Part shown: piece after piece, positions 1-6,440 of the stretch
Layout of the letters: every line of letters starts with the position of its first letter
How positions within the stretch are numbered: position 1 is the first letter of the stretch
Translations under genes and position numbers: made by a program
Notes under the pieces: generated by a model
What the model was told of the DNA's origin: nothing
The model's input: only the letters and a program-made list of their open reading frames with translations
Database searches by the model: none
Assembly (NCBI GenBank): GCA_031264715.1
Contig: JAISDP010000319.1
Coordinates: 1 to 11,133, forward strand
DNA: 11,133 bases
Direction of reading: 5' to 3'
Source of the DNA: Bacteroidales bacterium
GTDB taxonomy: Bacteria > Bacteroidota > Bacteroidia > Bacteroidales > UBA4181

Positions 1-1
1 C

Positions 2-526
2 ATGAATAACTTTCTCCCTTCCAAAGTTTGGCAATATTGTCCTTATTGTGGCGCTAAATCATTCCATGCAGGCCACGAGAATTATATGCAATGCGATACT
101 TGCGGCAAAAAAATCTACATTAACGCTTCGGGATCTGTGGCGTGCATTATTGAGAATCCGCAGGGTGAGATACTTTTGACTCGCCGGGCTTTTGATCCAG
201 CCAAAGGTATGCTTGATCTTCCGGGAGGCTTTGTCAGTCCCGACGAAACGGCGGAAGATGCGGTACGAAGGGAAATAAAGGAGGAGCTGAACTTAGAAAT
301 AGCATCGATGCAATATATCGGCAGTTCGCACAACCGCTACCTGTATGGCGACATGGTATATTTCATATTAGATCTGGGTTTCAAGTGCCTGGTTGCAGAT
401 TTCACCGGCATACGGGTCGCCGATGATGTCGATGGCTATGAGTTTCTACAGCACAACAGGATCAACCTGCAGGAAATAAGCTTTCCTTCCATCCGGAACA
501 TTCTACAGCAATACCTTCAACATTGA
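2..526 (+). CDS. NUDIX hydrolase with N-terminal zinc ribbon
   Basis: Probable nucleoside-diphosphate-linked pyrophosphohydrolase, 174 residues, cytoplasmic. The N-terminus carries a zinc ribbon (C13-x2-C16 and C31-x2-C34), as in NudC-type and many Bacteroidetes NUDIX proteins. A complete Nudix box follows: G76, five residues, E82, seven residues, then REIKEELNL at 90-98, which gives the metal-binding REUxEE core. The substrate cannot be deduced; NADH, ADP-ribose or a damaged nucleotide are all possible, and the NudC-specific motif is not evident. The ATG at base 2 puts the zinc ribbon about a dozen residues from the start, as is usual, but only one base lies upstream, so the promoter and any longer start are invisible. 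It converges on the aldo/keto reductase gene with 68 bases between the stops and no clear terminator. Family assignment is firm, substrate unknown. Confidence 0.9.
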   Translation: MNNFLPSKVWQYCPYCGAKSFHAGHENYMQCDTCGKKIYINASGSVACIIENPQGEILLTRRAFDPAKGMLDLPGGFVSPDETAEDAVRREIKEELNLEIASMQYIGSSHNRYLYGDMVYFILDLGFKCLVADFTGIRVADDVDGYEFLQHNRINLQEISFPSIRNILQQYLQH

Positions 527-594
527 GAATTGAATATTACACGAGATGCAGTAAGCCAAATATGTCCGACACAAAGTTAACCACCCCCGGAAGA

Positions 595-1503
595 TCAGAC
601 TTTTTTCACGGAAACTTTTCGTATGCGGCTTTCGGTATCTATAATATCACCGGTTTTGTCCATCCCGATGTTCAGCACATCCACAGCGCCTGATTGGAGA
701 ACATAGCGGAAACTGTTATCCCTTTGTTCATCGCTTTTGGAAAACTCGCCTTCGCCGATAATCTTCATAGCAATGACTCCTTTGCTACCCTGGTGCAATT
801 GCTTCACCACAGGTTCCATCTTTTCTACCTTATCGTCCATTTTGGCGCCGTATGCATTGAATCTTACATGAATTGTATCCACCCAGGGCTCCCGTACTGC
901 TGTTTCAACAGCCGCCAATGCATGACAACTGAGGCCGTGCGAACGGATCATCCCTTTCTGTTTCAACTTGTCCAGCGAAGTCATATGGTCGCTTAGCTCA
1001 GTGTTCCAATTGCCGGAAGTGACGCAGTGTAACTGTACGCCATCGATGTAGTCGGTTTGCAGTTCCGTGAGGAAACGCGCTATCACCGTTTCGGCATCGG
1101 GGCGCTCCGCTTCGGGTATCGCACCCTTCATGAACCACAGCTTGGTGAAGAGCACGTAATCCCTGCGCGGGTATATTTTGAGGGCATCGCTGACAATGGC
1201 GTGTGTTCCGTATGTATCGGCCAGGTCGAACATCCGTACGCCACGATTATATATTTCGCGAACAAGCTTTACGGCCTGCTCGTATCCGAGGCGCGTAAGG
1301 TTGGATTGACGGCCTCCGCCACTGATGCCTGTTCCCATACACAGGCGCGTGGTCTTGATGCCTGTTTTTCCTAATTGCACTGTCTCGTACGGATCGTGGT
1401 TACCAGCCCCAACCGGAGCGGCCCCGGCAAAACGGATATTGAGTAGCATTGCTCCCACGCCTGCAGCTGCAGTCCCTATAAAATGACGTCTTGAGTATTC
1501 CAT
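595..1503 (-). CDS. Tat-exported aldo/keto reductase
   Basis: NAD(P)H-dependent oxidoreductase of the aldo/keto reductase superfamily, 302 residues from the chosen start. The N-terminus is a twin-arginine signal (SRRHFIG at 4-10, then an Ala/Gly-rich hydrophobic stretch ending near GAA at 27-29), so the folded, cofactor-loaded enzyme is probably exported to the periplasm. The AKR catalytic tetrad is visible: D93 and Y98 in FDLADTYG, K121 in LFTKLW, and H159 in VQLHC. A TTG two codons upstream (1509) could also start the frame, but the ATG at 1503 is preferred because it places the twin arginines close to the N-terminus and lies just downstream of a TAnnTTTG box. The substrate is unknown; many Bacteroidetes carry several Tat-AKRs of undefined function. 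It is divergent from the FIST cassette and convergent with the NUDIX gene, so it is probably monocistronic. Confidence 0.9.
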   Translation of the reverse strand: MEYSRRHFIGTAAAGVGAMLLNIRFAGAAPVGAGNHDPYETVQLGKTGIKTTRLCMGTGISGGGRQSNLTRLGYEQAVKLVREIYNRGVRMFDLADTYGTHAIVSDALKIYPRRDYVLFTKLWFMKGAIPEAERPDAETVIARFLTELQTDYIDGVQLHCVTSGNWNTELSDHMTSLDKLKQKGMIRSHGLSCHALAAVETAVREPWVDTIHVRFNAYGAKMDDKVEKMEPVVKQLHQGSKGVIAMKIIGEGEFSKSDEQRDNSFRYVLQSGAVDVLNIGMDKTGDIIDTESRIRKVSVKKV

Positions 1504-1526
1504 GGCCAATCAATTGCTTTAACGGT

Positions 1527-1552
1527 CAAATGTAATCATAATATTTATCCAA
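1527..1552 (-). promoter_or_regulatory. Candidate Bacteroidetes promoter of the aldo/keto reductase
   Basis: Read on the minus strand, TACATTTG at 1534-1527 fits the -7 consensus TAnnTTTG. A TTGG lies about 15 bases further upstream, closer than the usual -33 spacing of roughly 19-20 bases, so the upstream half is weak. Transcription would begin near 1520, leaving a leader of about 17 bases before the ATG at 1503. Confidence 0.45.
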
Positions 1553-1572
1553 TATGCGTATTTTTAATTTTT

Positions 1573-1603
1573 TTAATTTTAAAAATGTAACCTTATATTT
1601 TTG
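1573..1603 (+). promoter_or_regulatory. Candidate promoter of the FIST cassette
   Basis: TATTTTTG at 1596-1603 matches the Bacteroidetes -7 consensus TAnnTTTG. The -33 position is an A/T-rich run with no clear TTG. Predicted transcription start is near 1609, giving a leader of about 80 bases before the FIST start at 1690; this leader contains the short ORF at 1625-1693. It is the only good -7 box upstream of the cassette, and none was seen in the gap before the second FIST gene. Confidence 0.45.
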
Positions 1604-1624
1604 AATACGTAAAATATGTCATAA

Positions 1625-1693
1625 ATGGAGTATGTTCTTAAAATGGCCCAGTGTCTTGTCAAACTTCAAAAGACCTTATTTTTCAAACCATGA
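1625..1693 (+). other. Candidate 22-codon upstream ORF overlapping the FIST start (ATGA)
   Basis: An ATG at 1625 opens a frame of 22 codons; a second in-frame ATG is at 1643. Its TGA stop (1691-1693) overlaps the ATG (1690-1692) of the first FIST gene as ATGA, the arrangement typical of translational coupling. The peptide begins MEYVLKMAQCLVK and ends in TLFFKP. It is not recognised, and at this length an open frame can arise by chance. If translated it would set initiation of the FIST gene. The overlap is seen directly; the regulatory role is inference. Confidence 0.25.
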
Positions 1694-2808
1694 GTTATCA
1701 AACAGCTTATTCTGATCGCGCCGACGTGCGATCAGCCGTCGGCGAAATCAAAACAAACCTGTCAAACATTGTCGATCCCAGTTTAATCGTATATTTCGTA
1801 TCCCCGGTATATCCGGCGGCCGAAGCGAGCCGGCTAATGGCCGAGGCATTCCCGTCGGCGCAAACGGTTGGCTGCACAACTGCCGGTGAAATGGTTGCCG
1901 GCAAGATGTTGACAAAATCCATTGTCGCGATGGCGTGTGGGAAAAACAGTTTCCGCAGCATCAAGGCGGAGGCGCTCGAAAATATCAGAGAGGACAAGCA
2001 AACGGTTGTTAAAGCGTTCAAGAATATCGAGGATTATTTTCATATGCCGGTATCGAGCATGTCTCCGTCGCGGTATCTAGGTATGGTATTGATTGACGGG
2101 CAAAGCAAGTGCGAAGAGTACATCAATGACCAGATAGGTAACCAGACCAATGTGACATTCGTGGGCGGCTCGGCGGCAACTGACAATCCCAACGGGGAAA
2201 CATACATTTTTGTAAATGGGAAGACGTATACCGATGCGGCTGTTCTTGTATTGCTGGAACCATCCAACGGTTTTGCTTTCCTAAAGACCCAAAGCCTGTC
2301 GCTGACCGATAAGAAGCTCACCCCGACGAGAGTGGACGAGTCGAACCGTATCGTATACGAATTTAACAACAAGCCGGCAGCTCAGGCGTACGCCCAGGCT
2401 TTGAACATATCAGCGGACGAGCTTCCCAAACATTATACAACCAATCCATTGGCGCTGGTATTCGATTCGAAGAATTATTTTGTACGGGATCCGCACAGCA
2501 TTTTAGAAAACGGCGCCATGGATTTCTTCTGTTCGGTGAAGGAAGGAATGGAACTGACTGTTTTGCAGGCTCAGGATATTGTGGCCAACACGCGCAAGGA
2601 TCTTGAGCAGGCATGGCTCAACAACCGCGACCCGAAGGCTGTTATCGAATTCAATTGCATGTCGCGTATGATAGAACTGGGTGAAAAAAACCAAAAACAG
2701 GAATACGCTGCCCTGTTCAAATCGGTACCGACTATAGCTTTCGGCACATTCGGCGAAAGCTATATCGGGCACATGAACCAGACTTCCACCATGTTGTTTT
2801 TGAAATAG
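1690..2808 (+). CDS. FIST domain sensor protein, first tandem copy
   Basis: Stand-alone FIST protein, 372 residues, with FIST_N (about 30-215) followed by FIST_C (about 220-365). FIST is described as an intracellular sensory domain for small ligands, often fused to or encoded beside signalling proteins; here no kinase, cyclase or methyl-accepting domain is attached, and no signal peptide or membrane segment is present, so it is cytoplasmic. Visible family marks are GCTTAGE at 61-67, FVGGSAA in the middle and GESYIGHMNQT near the C-terminus. A GTG 13 codons upstream (1651) is in frame, but the ATG at 1690 is chosen because from there the protein aligns without gaps over the first 36 residues with its neighbour, which starts with ATG. 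The second FIST gene follows after 56 bases and is similar over its whole length, roughly half of residues identical by eye. Ligand and output are unknown. Confidence 0.88.
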   Translation: MSYQTAYSDRADVRSAVGEIKTNLSNIVDPSLIVYFVSPVYPAAEASRLMAEAFPSAQTVGCTTAGEMVAGKMLTKSIVAMACGKNSFRSIKAEALENIREDKQTVVKAFKNIEDYFHMPVSSMSPSRYLGMVLIDGQSKCEEYINDQIGNQTNVTFVGGSAATDNPNGETYIFVNGKTYTDAAVLVLLEPSNGFAFLKTQSLSLTDKKLTPTRVDESNRIVYEFNNKPAAQAYAQALNISADELPKHYTTNPLALVFDSKNYFVRDPHSILENGAMDFFCSVKEGMELTVLQAQDIVANTRKDLEQAWLNNRDPKAVIEFNCMSRMIELGEKNQKQEYAALFKSVPTIAFGTFGESYIGHMNQTSTMLFLK

Positions 2809-2864
2809 TAAAATAAAAATAAATAAAATATAGAGACAATATAATCAAAAAAAATCAGTAGCTT

Positions 2865-3980
2865 ATGAAGAATTTTAAGGTCGCGCAATCGGATTTGACA
2901 GATACTGTTGCGGCAGTGAAAAGTATTAAAGAACAGTTATCAGGTATTGATGCATGCCTGGTCTTATATTTTGCTTCGCCATCGTACCCGGCTGCGGCAA
3001 TCAGCAAAGAAATGGCCGGCGCTTTTGTGGGCGTACACACCGTTGGGTGCACTACCGCCGGCGAAATGGGGCCGGACAAAATGGGACAGGATTCCATTGT
3101 AGCAATGGCGTGGAATAAGGTTACATTGAAGGATTTAAAGATAGAAGTCCTCGAAAATATACAAACCGATACGGAAGCGGTCGCCAAAGCGTTCAAATCG
3201 TTCGAAAAATCGCTGGGAAAACCCATGAAACTCCTGGATCCGGCGCAATATGTGGGAATGGTTATGATCGACGGTTTGAGCGGGTGCGAGGAAGCAGTGA
3301 ACGACCGGTTGGGAAACCTTACTAATGTGCCTTTTGTAGGCGGGTCGACAGGCGATAACTTCATGTTTCAACACACCTACCTGTTTGTAGACGGAAAGGC
3401 ATTTACCAATGCAGCGGTGCTGCTGCTGATGGAGCCGTCAAAAGGGTATGCCATCCTGAAAACACAAAGTTTTATCACTACCGATAAAAAGTTAACCCCC
3501 ACAAAGGTGGACGAAAAAAGGAGGATGGTGGTCGAATTTAACGGGAAGCCGGCCGCAGAAGCGTATGCAAGCGTACTGGGAATTTCGGTGGACGACTTGG
3601 CAAAAAACCTGGGCGAATACCCGTTAGGACTGGTTTTTGATGAGCATAACTTTTTTGTGAGAAGCCCGATGAAAATCGAAGGCACATCCATCATATTCTA
3701 TTGTTCGGTGAAGGAAGGACTGGAGCTGACGGTGCTACATTCGAGCGATATTGTAACAGGCACGCGTACCGACCTGGCCGAAACGGAACAAAACTGTGGC
3801 GAGGTACAGGCAGTTGTGGATTTCAACTGTTGCCTGCGCGTCCTCGAATTGACCCGCAAAAACCAGTTGAAAGCATATTCCGAAATATTCAGGCATATCC
3901 CGACCATTGGTTTTGCCACCTACGGCGAAAGCTATATCGGCCACATTAACCAAACATCCACCATGTTGCTATTGAAATAA
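2865..3980 (+). CDS. FIST domain sensor protein, second tandem copy
   Basis: Second stand-alone FIST protein, 371 residues, collinear with the first copy and clearly its paralogue. It keeps GCTTAGEM at 61-68, FVGGSTG, FYCSVKEGLELTVL and the C-terminal GESYIGHINQTSTMLLLK. The differences are spread over the whole length, pointing to an old duplication and not a recent copy, although short identical DNA stretches remain, for example the codons for GESYIG and for SVKEG. It is cytoplasmic, with no transmembrane or output domain. The ATG at 2865 follows a very A/T-rich 56-base gap without a Shine-Dalgarno sequence, normal for Bacteroidetes. No separate TAnnTTTG box was seen, so it is probably cotranscribed with the first copy. 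Retention of two diverged copies suggests different ligands or a heteromer; this is inference. Confidence 0.88.
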   Translation: MKNFKVAQSDLTDTVAAVKSIKEQLSGIDACLVLYFASPSYPAAAISKEMAGAFVGVHTVGCTTAGEMGPDKMGQDSIVAMAWNKVTLKDLKIEVLENIQTDTEAVAKAFKSFEKSLGKPMKLLDPAQYVGMVMIDGLSGCEEAVNDRLGNLTNVPFVGGSTGDNFMFQHTYLFVDGKAFTNAAVLLLMEPSKGYAILKTQSFITTDKKLTPTKVDEKRRMVVEFNGKPAAEAYASVLGISVDDLAKNLGEYPLGLVFDEHNFFVRSPMKIEGTSIIFYCSVKEGLELTVLHSSDIVTGTRTDLAETEQNCGEVQAVVDFNCCLRVLELTRKNQLKAYSEIFRHIPTIGFATYGESYIGHINQTSTMLLLK

Positions 3981-4009
3981 ATTTTTGTCAAAGATAAAAA
4001 CTGAACGCG

Positions 4010-4231
4010 ATGAATACGACCAAACAAATCCTGAACTTTATTATCAAGGAAAAGGCGCAGGGAAACACATTCCAGGAGTTGAACATCCAAATGAGGATTA
4101 TGATGAAGGGTGTAAACGTGAAAGGTATATTGGAAGAAAAAGTACCCGATGACCCGGCTCTGAGTGAGAAATTAAAAGCAATAGCGCAAGAATTTGATGT
4201 CGATTTGAAAAAAATGGCGGCGATTAATTGA
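4010..4231 (+). CDS. Small 73-residue protein of unknown function in the FIST cassette
   Basis: Not recognised as a member of a known family. It has 73 residues, is rich in Lys, Glu, Ile and Met, and has no Cys, no signal peptide and no membrane segment, so it should be a small soluble cytoplasmic protein. It looks mostly helical: a first helix around 3-15 (TKQILNFIIKEKA), then FQELNIQMRIMM, a turn near VNVKG at 35-39, and a last helix over about 49-69. It starts with ATG 29 bases after the second FIST stop, on the same strand, and is followed by a terminator-like hairpin, which makes it the likely last gene of the FIST operon. No competing long frame covers it. It might be an adaptor or regulator of the FIST proteins, but nothing in the sequence proves this. 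That it is a real gene is likely; its function is unknown. Confidence 0.65.
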   Translation: MNTTKQILNFIIKEKAQGNTFQELNIQMRIMMKGVNVKGILEEKVPDDPALSEKLKAIAQEFDVDLKKMAAIN

Positions 4232-4287
4232 ACGTTGAGAATACTTGTTCATAATCAACATCAATAATCAAATAATCAATGACCTGT

Positions 4288-4329
4288 AGAGGAGATAGCG
4301 GCCTTGTCGCAATCTTCCTCTCTTTTGTT
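4288..4329 (+). terminator. Terminator-like hairpin after the FIST cassette
   Basis: AGAGGAGAT (4288-4296) pairs with ATCTTCCTCT (4312-4321) with one bulged base. A further GCG/CGC pairing (4298-4300 with 4308-4310) extends the stem inside. A T-rich run (CTTTTGTT) follows. It lies 56 bases after the stop of the 73-residue gene and just before the MuiA-family remnant, so it is a plausible intrinsic terminator. The T run is imperfect, which lowers confidence. Confidence 0.5.
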
Positions 4330-4342
4330 AATTGTCCTGATC

Positions 4343-4997
4343 ATGAAGCCTGCAATACTGTATTCCGTATTTTTATTTTACCTCTTTTCACTAAATGTAT
4401 TTGCCGTGAACAATAAGAATATACCATCAAAATTGGAAGAAGTAACCGTTTTCTTTCAGGGCGCCGAATTGGTGTACTGCATCATTTAAGTATTACTGTG
4501 TACCGAAGCTGGATACCGAAACATACCTGTTGGCTGAAATAGCCGGCTGGGAAAAGCTGAACCTGCTAAGCGGCAACGCCAACGTTACCTATGATGGTAC
4601 TTATGTCGGCGAAACATACATTGATGCGGCTTCCACACACCAGAACCTCACCCTGACGCTGGGCACCGACAAGCGCGTAGCCGTGAAACGCGAGAAGATG
4701 AAGGAATACAGCAGCGCCAGTTTCTTCGGCAACGAGGTAAAACAAGAGTTCGCCTACCTGATGACCGTACGCAACAATCGAAACGAGGCAGCCCGCATGG
4801 TACTCAAAGACCAGTACCCGGTTTCGACCTTGAAGGAGGTTACGGTGGAACTCTCAAAAGATACGACCCCGCCAACGATTAACAAGACGGAAATGGGCGT
4901 GGTTACCTGGGAATATGATATGCAGCCGGACGAAACCAAAACCTTCAAGCTGGTGTATGTGGTGAAATACCCGAAAGGAAAGATACTGAACCTGTAG
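4343..4997 (+). pseudogene. MuiA-family (DUF4140/DUF4139) gene remnant with large internal deletion
   Basis: Two pieces of one gene lie end to end in different frames. The N-terminal piece (ATG at 4343, stop at 4487-4489) has a signal peptide (MKPAILYSVFLFYLFSLNVFA) and the first strand of a DUF4140 domain (KLEEVTVFFQGAEL). The C-terminal piece is readable back from the stop at 4997 to about 4476: FKYYCVPKLDTETYLLAEIAGW, then LLSGNANV, GTYVGETYID and a final VKYPKGKILNL, which is the end of a DUF4139 domain. Intact Bacteroidetes relatives have roughly 500-650 residues; here only about 40 plus about 170 remain, so about 1 kb is missing, and the junction near 4473-4480 shifts the frame. The C-terminal piece has no ATG at its head, only a TTG at 4530 inside conserved sequence. 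Family members are exported proteins linked by name to mucoidy inhibition, with poorly known function. This copy should be inactive. Confidence 0.8.
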
Positions 4998-5021
4998 CTG
5001 CTTAATTTGCGGGATCAAATT

Positions 5022-6389
5022 TCACAATGGAATCCCGATGAGCGTCGCTGGCGTACATTCGGTAACGCGCACCTGTACATAATCACCCGGTTTGTAGTTT
5101 CCTTTAGGAAAAACCACTACCATATTCTGTGAATTGCGTCCCGACAGTTCGGCAGTTGATTTTTTCGAAACGCTTTCGGCCAATACTTCGAATGTTTGGC
5201 CAACGCTTCGCTGTTTGCTTGCAGCAGACAGGCGCCCTTGCAGGTTGATGATTTCCTGCAACCGGCGCGTTTTCACTTTTTCGGGCACATCGTCGGTCAT
5301 TTTGCGTGCAGCCAGCGTGTTGGGACGGACGGAGTACTTGAACATAAACGCATAATCGAACTGCACCTGTTCCATCAACGAGAGCGTGTCGCGGTGATCT
5401 TCTTCCGTTTCGGAACAGAAGCCGGCAATGAGGTCGGTAGAGATACTGCAAGCCGGCATAATCCGTTTGATTGCTTCGATGCGATCCAGATACCATTCGC
5501 GCGTATAGCCGCGCCGCATCAGTTCCAGTATGCGCGTGCTGCCCGATTGCGCCGGCAGGTGAATACTTTTGCAGATATTGTGGTGCGCCGCCATTACATG
5601 CAGCGCCTCGTCGGTCATATCCTTAGGGTGCGATGTTGAGAAACGTATGCGCATATCGGGTGATACTCCGGCAACCGCTTCGAGCAGCCCGGCAAAGCCG
5701 ATGGTGCCGCTGCCGTCCTTTTCCCACCGGTACGAGTTGACATTCTGCCCCAGCAGCGTTACTTCCCTGTAGCCCATTTCGGACAGCTCACCCAGTTCGC
5801 GCAAGATGGTATCAATGCTGCGGCTGCGCTCGGCTCCGCGCGTATACGGAACAATGCAAAACGCACAGCAGTTGTTGCATCCGCGCATGATGGAAACGAA
5901 TGACGATACGTGGTTCTTATCCATTCGTACCGGGCTGATATCCGAATAGGTTTCTTCGCGCGAAAGCAGCACATTGATCGCTTTCAAGCCGGTACCTGCG
6001 CTGCGCACCAGGTTGGGCAGGTCGCGGTAGGCATCGGGGCCAACCACCAGATCAACCGATTTTTCTTCTTCCAGCAGTTGATTTTTCAAGCGTTCGGCCA
6101 TGCAACCGATAACACCGATGATCAGTTCCGGACGTTTTTTCTTCTCCATGCGGAACACGTCCAAGCGTCCGCGTACCCGTTGCTCGGCATTTTCGCGCAC
6201 CGAGCAGGTATTCGCCAGTACCAGGTCGGCATCCGACAGTTTTTTTGTTATGCCATAACCTTCGCCGGCAAGGATGGAAACTACCACCTCGCTGTCGTTC
6301 ACGTTCATCTGGCAACCGTATGTTTCGATATAAACTTTCAGCGGCTTCACGGCCATATCATTTACCCGGAGCCCGTTTGTATCTATCAT
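5022..6389 (-). CDS. miaB: tRNA-2-methylthio-N6-dimethylallyladenosine synthase MiaB
   Basis: Radical SAM methylthiotransferase that converts i6A37 to ms2i6A37 in tRNAs reading UNN codons; cytoplasmic, 455 residues, normal length. The N-terminal UPF0004 domain has the three cysteines of the auxiliary 4Fe-4S cluster: C26 (ETYGCQMN), C62 (ANTCSVRENAEQ) and C96 (GCMAER). The radical SAM cluster motif CxxxCxxC is C171/C175/C178 in MRGCNNCCAFCIVPYTRG. LLGQNVNSY and the SGSTRILELMRRGYTREWYLDRI region are typical of MiaB and separate it from MtaB and RimO. A TRAM domain closes the protein (about 390-453, GDYVQVRVTECTPATLIG). The ATG at 6389 is chosen; an internal ATG at 6356 would also keep all motifs. 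It lies 51 bases after recJ on the same strand, with a hairpin between them, and is convergent with the MuiA remnant. Confidence 0.97.
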   Translation of the reverse strand: MIDTNGLRVNDMAVKPLKVYIETYGCQMNVNDSEVVVSILAGEGYGITKKLSDADLVLANTCSVRENAEQRVRGRLDVFRMEKKKRPELIIGVIGCMAERLKNQLLEEEKSVDLVVGPDAYRDLPNLVRSAGTGLKAINVLLSREETYSDISPVRMDKNHVSSFVSIMRGCNNCCAFCIVPYTRGAERSRSIDTILRELGELSEMGYREVTLLGQNVNSYRWEKDGSGTIGFAGLLEAVAGVSPDMRIRFSTSHPKDMTDEALHVMAAHHNICKSIHLPAQSGSTRILELMRRGYTREWYLDRIEAIKRIMPACSISTDLIAGFCSETEEDHRDTLSLMEQVQFDYAFMFKYSVRPNTLAARKMTDDVPEKVKTRRLQEIINLQGRLSAASKQRSVGQTFEVLAESVSKKSTAELSGRNSQNMVVVFPKGNYKPGDYVQVRVTECTPATLIGIPL

Positions 6390-6413
6390 TGCTAATTGAA
6401 TATTGAATATCGC

Positions 6414-6435
6414 AGCCCCCTTAGGGTCGGGGGCT
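6414..6435 (-). terminator. Strong hairpin between recJ and miaB
   Basis: AGCCCCC (6414-6420) and GGGGGCT (6429-6435) form a perfect 7-bp G/C-rich stem with an 8-base loop, five bases after the recJ stop on the minus strand. No U run follows in that direction, so it is either a weak terminator or an RNA-processing/stability element separating recJ from miaB. Part of it (CGGGGGCTAT) recurs in the repeat region near 10651. The structure is clear; the function is inferred. Confidence 0.45.
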
Positions 6436-6440
6436 ATAAA

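Noticed and set aside
528..538. AATTGAATATT shared with 6394-6404
   Set aside because: An 11-base A/T-rich word with no matching flanks; chance or low-complexity similarity is sufficient.
1651..1692. GTG start giving the first FIST protein 13 extra residues
   Set aside because: The paralogue aligns gap-free from the ATG at 1690, and the extra residues show no family similarity.
4253..4280. Short tandem ATAATCAA units
   Set aside because: Two to three imperfect A/T-rich units are too few to call a repeat array or a regulator site.
4304..4489. 61-residue frame with a signal-peptide-like hydrophobic stretch, as a small secreted protein
   Set aside because: Its C-terminal part is the first strand of a DUF4140 domain and the next piece in another frame is DUF4139, so it is the head of a broken MuiA-family gene.
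4530..4997. 155-residue frame as an independent gene
   Set aside because: It begins at a TTG inside conserved DUF4139 sequence, and the homology continues upstream past that point; it is the tail of the same pseudogene.
5910..6395. 161-residue plus-strand frame antisense to miaB
   Set aside because: It is a shadow of the strongly supported miaB frame, with no recognisable motif.
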